Assembly: GCA_041477815.1 (NCBI GenBank)
Contig: JBGOUV010000095.1
Span: 1-18,128, forward strand
DNA from: JBGOUV01 sp041477815
GTDB lineage: Bacteria; Acidobacteriota; Terriglobia; Bryobacterales; JACQDG01
Direction of reading: 5' to 3'
DNA length: 18,128 nucleotides
Position 1 is the stretch's first letter. Each line of letters opens with the position of its first letter. This document shows, piece by piece, positions 13,794 to 18,128 of this stretch. The notes below the pieces were generated by a model. The model was not told the origin of the DNA. It did not search any database and saw only the letters and a list, made by a program, of their open reading frames with translations. The position numbers and the translations under genes are program-made.

Positions 13794-16700
13794 TTGAAGG
13801 TCGGCAGCAAGGCCGCGGTCGGGAACCTCTTCCGCCTGCGGGCGGACCTGGGGGGAAATGGCCGGGCGCGCGAGTACGCCGGCGATGAGCCACCGCTGCG
13901 ATCGGAGCTGTTCAGCGCCGACCAGATGCAGCAGCACGGCAAGGCCCTGGCCGGCTCGCACCAGTTGGGTCCGGGACGCGCTCCCGACAAGCTGCTGGCG
14001 CGGCTGGCTGAGAATGAGGGCATACTGCTCGAAGTCCGCAACCTGCTGACGGAAGCGGTGCAGGCCAATCGCCGGATCACGCCGGCCGGGGAATGGCTGC
14101 TCGACAACTTCTACCTGATGGAAGAACAGATTCGCACGGCCAAGAGGCACCTGCCGAAGGGCTACAGCCGGGAACTGCCGCGTTTGTCGAACGGCCCGTC
14201 GGCCGGACTGCCGCGCGTCTACGACATCGCGCTGGAGACGATCGCACACGGCGATGGACAGGTGGATCCGGAGAGTCTCAGCGGCTTCGTGGCTTCCTAT
14301 CAGACGGTGACCGCCCTGAAGCTGGGCGAATTATGGGCGCTCCCGATCATGCTGCGCCTGGCCCTCCTCGAGAATCTGCGGCGGGTGGCCACCCGCATCG
14401 CCGCGGACCGGCTCGACCGCAACCGCGCCGACTATTGGGCCGATCAGATGACCCAGGTCGCCGCCACGGACCCCAAGAGCCTGATTCTGGTAATCGCCGA
14501 CATGGCGCGGTCGAGCCCGCCGATGGTGAGCGCGTTTGTGGCGGAGCTTTCGCGCCGGCTGCAAGGGCAGAGCGCCGCCCTGGCCTTGCCGCTCAACTGG
14601 ATGGAGCAGCGCCTCGCCGAGGATGGTTGGACCATCCAACAGTTGGTGCAAACGGAGAACCAGCAACAAGCCGCCGATCAGGTATCGCTGAGCAACAGCA
14701 TCGGCAGTCTCCGCTTCCTGGGAGCGATGGACTGGCGGGAGTTCGTGGAAACCATGAGCGTCGTCGAGCGGACCCTGCGCGAAGACCTGGGCGGAGTCTA
14801 CGGCCGGATGGACTTTGCCACGCGCGATCGCTACCGCCACGTGGTGGAGAAGATGGCCAAGAGCAGCCCGCTCTCCGAGGGGGAGGTGGCGCGCGCAGCG
14901 ATCCGCCTGGCGCACCAGCGGGCGGCGCATGTGGGCTTCTACCTGATCGACGCGGGCCTGGCCGAGCTCGAGCGAAGCGTGCAGGCGCGCCCCACGGCTT
15001 CCGGGTCTCCGTTGCTGCAGTATGTAGGCGGAATCCTGCTGCTTACCGCTCTTGTCGGCGGGGGCTTGTTGGCGGCGGCGCGCGCCGGCGGGGCTCCGGG
15101 CTGGGCGCTCTGGCCGATCGGGGTCCTCTCGCTGTTGTGCGCCAGTCATCTGGCGGTAGCGCTGGTGAACTGGGTGGCCACCTTGCTGGCCACGCCGCAT
15201 CCGCTGCCTCGTCTGGACTTGTCCGCGGGCATCCCGCCGGAATGGCGCACCCTGGTGGTGGTCCCGACCATGCTTATTAGCGCTCCCCACCTGGAGGACC
15301 TGGTCGAGGCGCTGGAGGTCCGATTCCTGGCCAACCGGGACGAGAACCTGCACTTCGGCCTGCTCACCGATTTTCGGGACGCGCCGGAGGCAACGCTGCC
15401 GGAGGACGCGCCGCTCCTGCTGCTGGCCCGGCAGAGAATCGAAGAACTGAACGAGAAGCACCGGGGCGACCGGGGCGACACCTTTTTCCTGTTTCATCGC
15501 CCCCGCCGCTGGAATCCCCGGGAGCGGCTGTGGATGGGGTACGAGCGCAAGCGCGGAAAGCTCGGGGATTTGAACGCGTTGCTGCGCGGCGGCGCCCCTG
15601 ATCGCTTCTCCGCGATCGTGGGCGAGACGGCGGCCCTCTCGAACGTGAAGTACGTGATCACCCTCGACACCGACACGCAGTTGCCGCGCGACTCGGCGCG
15701 GCAGTTTGTGGGAGCCATGGCGCACCCGCTGAATCGCGCGCGCATCCTGCAGCCCCGGGTGGCGGTGAGCCACTCCGGCTCCCACCGGTCGCGGTACGCC
15801 CAACTGTGCGGGAGTGAACCGGGCATCGACCCGTATACCCGCGCCGTCTCCGACGTTTACCAGGACCTCTTCCAGGAAGGCTCGTTCATTGGGAAGGGGA
15901 TCTACGATGTCGATGCCTTCGAGCGGGCGCTCGGAGGACGTTTTCCCGAGAACCGCATCCTCAGCCACGATCTGCTCGAGGGGTGCTACGCGCGGGCGGG
16001 GCTATTGAGCGATGTGGCGCTCTACGAGGAGTATCCTTCCAGCTACGCCGCCGACGTGAGCCGCCGGCATCGCTGGATCCGGGGGGATTGGCAGATTGCC
16101 CGCTGGCTGTTCCCGCAGGTTCCCGGCGCCGGCCCGGGCCGCGAGAGAAATCCGCTCTCCTGGCTTTCCCGTTGGAAGATCTTCGATAACCTGCGGCGCA
16201 GTCTCGTACCCGCGGCTCTGACCCTGCTGTTGGTGCTCGGCTGGACCGTCCTGGCCTCCCCCTGGTTCTGGAGCTGGTCGGTGATCCGGATCATGGTGAT
16301 TCCATTCCTGCTCGGTCCTTTCGTGGAGTTGTTTCGGAAGCCGGAGGAGGTGCTGCCCGCGCAGCAACTCGCGGCGACCTTCCGCGCGGTTGCCCGCAAC
16401 ATGGCTCATGCCGCTTTTAACGTCGCCTGTCTGCCGTATGAGGCGTTCTTCAGCCTGGATGCCGTCGCGCGCACCATCTGGCGGATGCTGATCACCCGCC
16501 GGAAACTTTTGGAATGGAACCTGGTTCGTCAGAGCGGCACGGATCTGGCGGCCTTCTCGCGGACCATGTGGATCGCGCCCGTCGTGGCTAGCGCCGTGTG
16601 GATCTGGCTGACCGTTTCCAGGCCGGCCGTGCTAGCGGTGGCCGGGCCGCTGCTGGGCCTGTGGTTTGCCTGTCCCGCTATCGCGTGGTGGATCAGCCGG

Positions 16701-18128
16701 CCGCTCCCTCGGCGCCGGGCGGAGTTGACGGCGGATCAGACCATCTTTCTCCAGAAGCTGGCGCGAAAGACCTGGGTGTTCTTCGAGACCTTCGTCACTG
16801 CGGAAGATCATTGGCTGCCCCCGGATAACTATCAGGAGCGTCCTCTGGGCGCGGTCGCGCATCGCACATCGCCGACCAACATGGGGCTGGCGCTGCTGGC
16901 GAATCTGTCCGCTTACGACTTCGGCTACCTCACGGCCGGACAACTCCTCGAGCGCACGGAGAACGCGCTCCACACCATGGGAGCGCTGGAACGCCACCAC
17001 GGCCACTTTTTCAACTGGTATGACACGCTGACTCTGAAACCGCTTCCACCGCTGTACATTTCGACCGTGGACAGCGGAAACCTGGCCGGCGACCTGCTGA
17101 CGTTGCGACCGGGCGTGCTGGCGCTGGCCGATGACAGGATTCTGAGTCCGCGATTATTTCCAGGACTCCTCGACACCTTGGAGAATCTCGCGGACGTGGC
17201 GGGAGACGCCGTTCCGGCCCAGATCGACCGGTTGCGAAAAGACCTGGAATCCGCCTCCGCTTTCCCTCCCGCCACGCTCGGCGCGGCACGCCTGCGGCTG
17301 GACCGGCTGGCCACGTCCGCCGCGGAGCTGGTCAGCGGCCAGGCGAGCTGGTGGGCGCGCGCCCTCTTGCGGCAATGTCAGGCCGCCCTGGAAGACCTGG
17401 CCTTTCTCGCGCCGGAGACCCTGTCGGGCGAGGAGGAAATCCCCACGCTGCGGGAACTCGCTGCCGTCAGCCCGCGCGCCCAAGAGAGGCTAGCGACCCT
17501 CGAACGCCTGGCGCACGAGGCCGGCGAGCTCGCTCGTATGGAGTACGACTTCCTCTACGACAAGGCGCGCCATCTCCTGGCTATCGGGTACAACGCGGGG
17601 GAGCGCCGGCGGGACTCGAGCTACTACGACCTGCTGGCTTCGGAAGCGAGATTGTGCACTTTCGTGGCGATTGCGCAGGGACAACTGCCGCAAGAGAGCT
17701 GGTTTGCTCTCGGGCGCCAGCTCAGCGCCGCCGGCGGCGAGCCGGTCCTGCTCTCGTGGGGCGGCTCGATATTCGAGTACCTGATGCCGCTCCTGCTGAT
17801 GCCGACGTATGAGGATACCTTGCTCGACGATACCTATAAGGCGACGGTGCGGAGACAGATCGAGTACGGGAAAAAACGCGGGACACCGTGGGGCATTTCG
17901 GAATCCGGCTACAGCACCATCGACGCGCACCTCAACTACCAGTACCGCGCGTTCGGGGTACCCGGTCTGGGGCTCCGGCGCGGGCTCGCCGAAGACCTGG
18001 TGATTGCGCCGTATGCCTCCGCGCTCGCGCTCCTGGTGGCGCCCGAAGAGGCCTGCTCGAATCTCGAGCGGCTCGCCGCCGAGGGATTTGAAGGGAAGTA
18101 CGGCTTCTATGAGGCGATCGACTACACC
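13794..18128 (+). CDS. ndvB: Cyclic beta-1,2-glucan synthase (NdvB/ChvB type), 3'-truncated
   Basis: The window holds 1445 codons; the full family is usually near 2,800 residues. There is no ATG near the conserved N-terminus (ELFSADQMQQHG). The TTG at 13794, with AAAGAGG eight bases upstream, is the best start; the first ATG (13926) would cut into conserved sequence. Features in order are a helical N-terminal region; two membrane helices (about 408-428, 433-462); a GT84 glycosyltransferase domain with D625-T-D627 (DTDTQLP), EGSFIGKGIYD, SHDLLEG and HRWIRGDWQ (759-767); two further membrane stretches (about 804-845, 918-966); and a glycoamylase-like domain from about 990 (FFETFVTAEDHWLPPDN, SWGGSIFEYLMP). 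The GH94 phosphorylase end lies outside the window. It polymerises UDP-glucose to cyclic glucan in the inner membrane, for osmoadaptation and envelope functions. Confidence 0.93.
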   Translation, partial: MKVGSKAAVGNLFRLRADLGGNGRAREYAGDEPPLRSELFSADQMQQHGKALAGSHQLGPGRAPDKLLARLAENEGILLEVRNLLTEAVQANRRITPAGEWLLDNFYLMEEQIRTAKRHLPKGYSRELPRLSNGPSAGLPRVYDIALETIAHGDGQVDPESLSGFVASYQTVTALKLGELWALPIMLRLALLENLRRVATRIAADRLDRNRADYWADQMTQVAATDPKSLILVIADMARSSPPMVSAFVAELSRRLQGQSAALALPLNWMEQRLAEDGWTIQQLVQTENQQQAADQVSLSNSIGSLRFLGAMDWREFVETMSVVERTLREDLGGVYGRMDFATRDRYRHVVEKMAKSSPLSEGEVARAAIRLAHQRAAHVGFYLIDAGLAELERSVQARPTASGSPLLQYVGGILLLTALVGGGLLAAARAGGAPGWALWPIGVLSLLCASHLAVALVNWVATLLATPHPLPRLDLSAGIPPEWRTLVVVPTMLISAPHLEDLVEALEVRFLANRDENLHFGLLTDFRDAPEATLPEDAPLLLLARQRIEELNEKHRGDRGDTFFLFHRPRRWNPRERLWMGYERKRGKLGDLNALLRGGAPDRFSAIVGETAALSNVKYVITLDTDTQLPRDSARQFVGAMAHPLNRARILQPRVAVSHSGSHRSRYAQLCGSEPGIDPYTRAVSDVYQDLFQEGSFIGKGIYDVDAFERALGGRFPENRILSHDLLEGCYARAGLLSDVALYEEYPSSYAADVSRRHRWIRGDWQIARWLFPQVPGAGPGRERNPLSWLSRWKIFDNLRRSLVPAALTLLLVLGWTVLASPWFWSWSVIRIMVIPFLLGPFVELFRKPEEVLPAQQLAATFRAVARNMAHAAFNVACLPYEAFFSLDAVARTIWRMLITRRKLLEWNLVRQSGTDLAAFSRTMWIAPVVASAVWIWLTVSRPAVLAVAGPLLGLWFACPAIAWWISRPLPRRRAELTADQTIFLQKLARKTWVFFETFVTAEDHWLPPDNYQERPLGAVAHRTSPTNMGLALLANLSAYDFGYLTAGQLLERTENALHTMGALERHHGHFFNWYDTLTLKPLPPLYISTVDSGNLAGDLLTLRPGVLALADDRILSPRLFPGLLDTLENLADVAGDAVPAQIDRLRKDLESASAFPPATLGAARLRLDRLATSAAELVSGQASWWARALLRQCQAALEDLAFLAPETLSGEEEIPTLRELAAVSPRAQERLATLERLAHEAGELARMEYDFLYDKARHLLAIGYNAGERRRDSSYYDLLASEARLCTFVAIAQGQLPQESWFALGRQLSAAGGEPVLLSWGGSIFEYLMPLLLMPTYEDTLLDDTYKATVRRQIEYGKKRGTPWGISESGYSTIDAHLNYQYRAFGVPGLGLRRGLAEDLVIAPYASALALLVAPEEACSNLERLAAEGFEGKYGFYEAIDYT

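Noticed and set aside
14331..15968. 545-codon minus-strand frame and a 395-codon plus-strand frame (14093-15280) inside the glucan synthase region
   Set aside because: The correct frame runs open from 13731 to the window end and shows GT84 motifs and membrane helices. The others are Arg/Gly/Pro-rich shadows.

Overview
The window (18,128 bases, high GC, densely coding) looks like part of a chromosome of an Acidobacteriota bacterium, probably Solibacter/Bryobacter-like. This is an inference from gene content: a VWFA-related protein of the type found in Acidobacteria, two periplasmic/outer-membrane hypothetical families that I know mainly from Acidobacteria, secreted proteins with lectin-type modules, and a very large cyclic beta-glucan synthase. 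I see no rRNA, tRNA, CRISPR array, integrase or transposase.

Layout. (1) 2-871, plus strand: the 3' part of a phospholipase D-like gene. (2) 872-1034: a convergent gap with two palindromes; one belongs to a repeat that returns at 7900-7937. (3) 3231 down to 1035, minus strand: three exported proteins in a row (an acidobacterial hypothetical, a periplasmic hypothetical and a purple-acid-phosphatase-like metallophosphoesterase). (4) 3232-3558: a divergent non-coding region. (5) 3559-8908, plus strand: nine tightly packed genes, probably one long transcript or two. They are a small membrane protein, two secreted proteins that share a nearly identical N-terminal ricin-type lectin module (one continues into an M48 metalloprotease, the other into DUF3011 plus EF-hands), a glycine-zipper envelope protein, and a run of small stress-type genes (lmo0937-like, DksA/TraR zinc finger, CsbD, a Gly-rich hydrophobic peptide, DUF1003). 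(6) 9158-9916: a secreted protein ending in an LPDTS motif, a membrane helix and a positive tail, i.e. a sortase-type sorting signal. (7) 10096-13581: a malic/malolactic-type enzyme, a 70-residue membrane protein, a VWA protein and a class-D-like sortase, with a 19-base gap, a 4-base overlap and directly abutting genes. (8) 13794 to the end: the N-terminal half of a cyclic beta-1,2-glucan synthase (NdvB/ChvB type).

How the genes may work together. Almost everything acts in the envelope or in stress physiology: secreted lectin-tagged proteins, a zinc protease, a phosphatase, a sortase and its probable substrate, an osmoregulatory-type glucan synthase, and CsbD/DksA-like stress proteins. The points most worth a second look are the diderm sortase/VWA/LPDTS set, the covarying palindromic repeat with core GCAAATTTGC, the shuffled ricin module with an 84-base identical block, and a malic enzyme homologue in which the expected catalytic tyrosine is asparagine.
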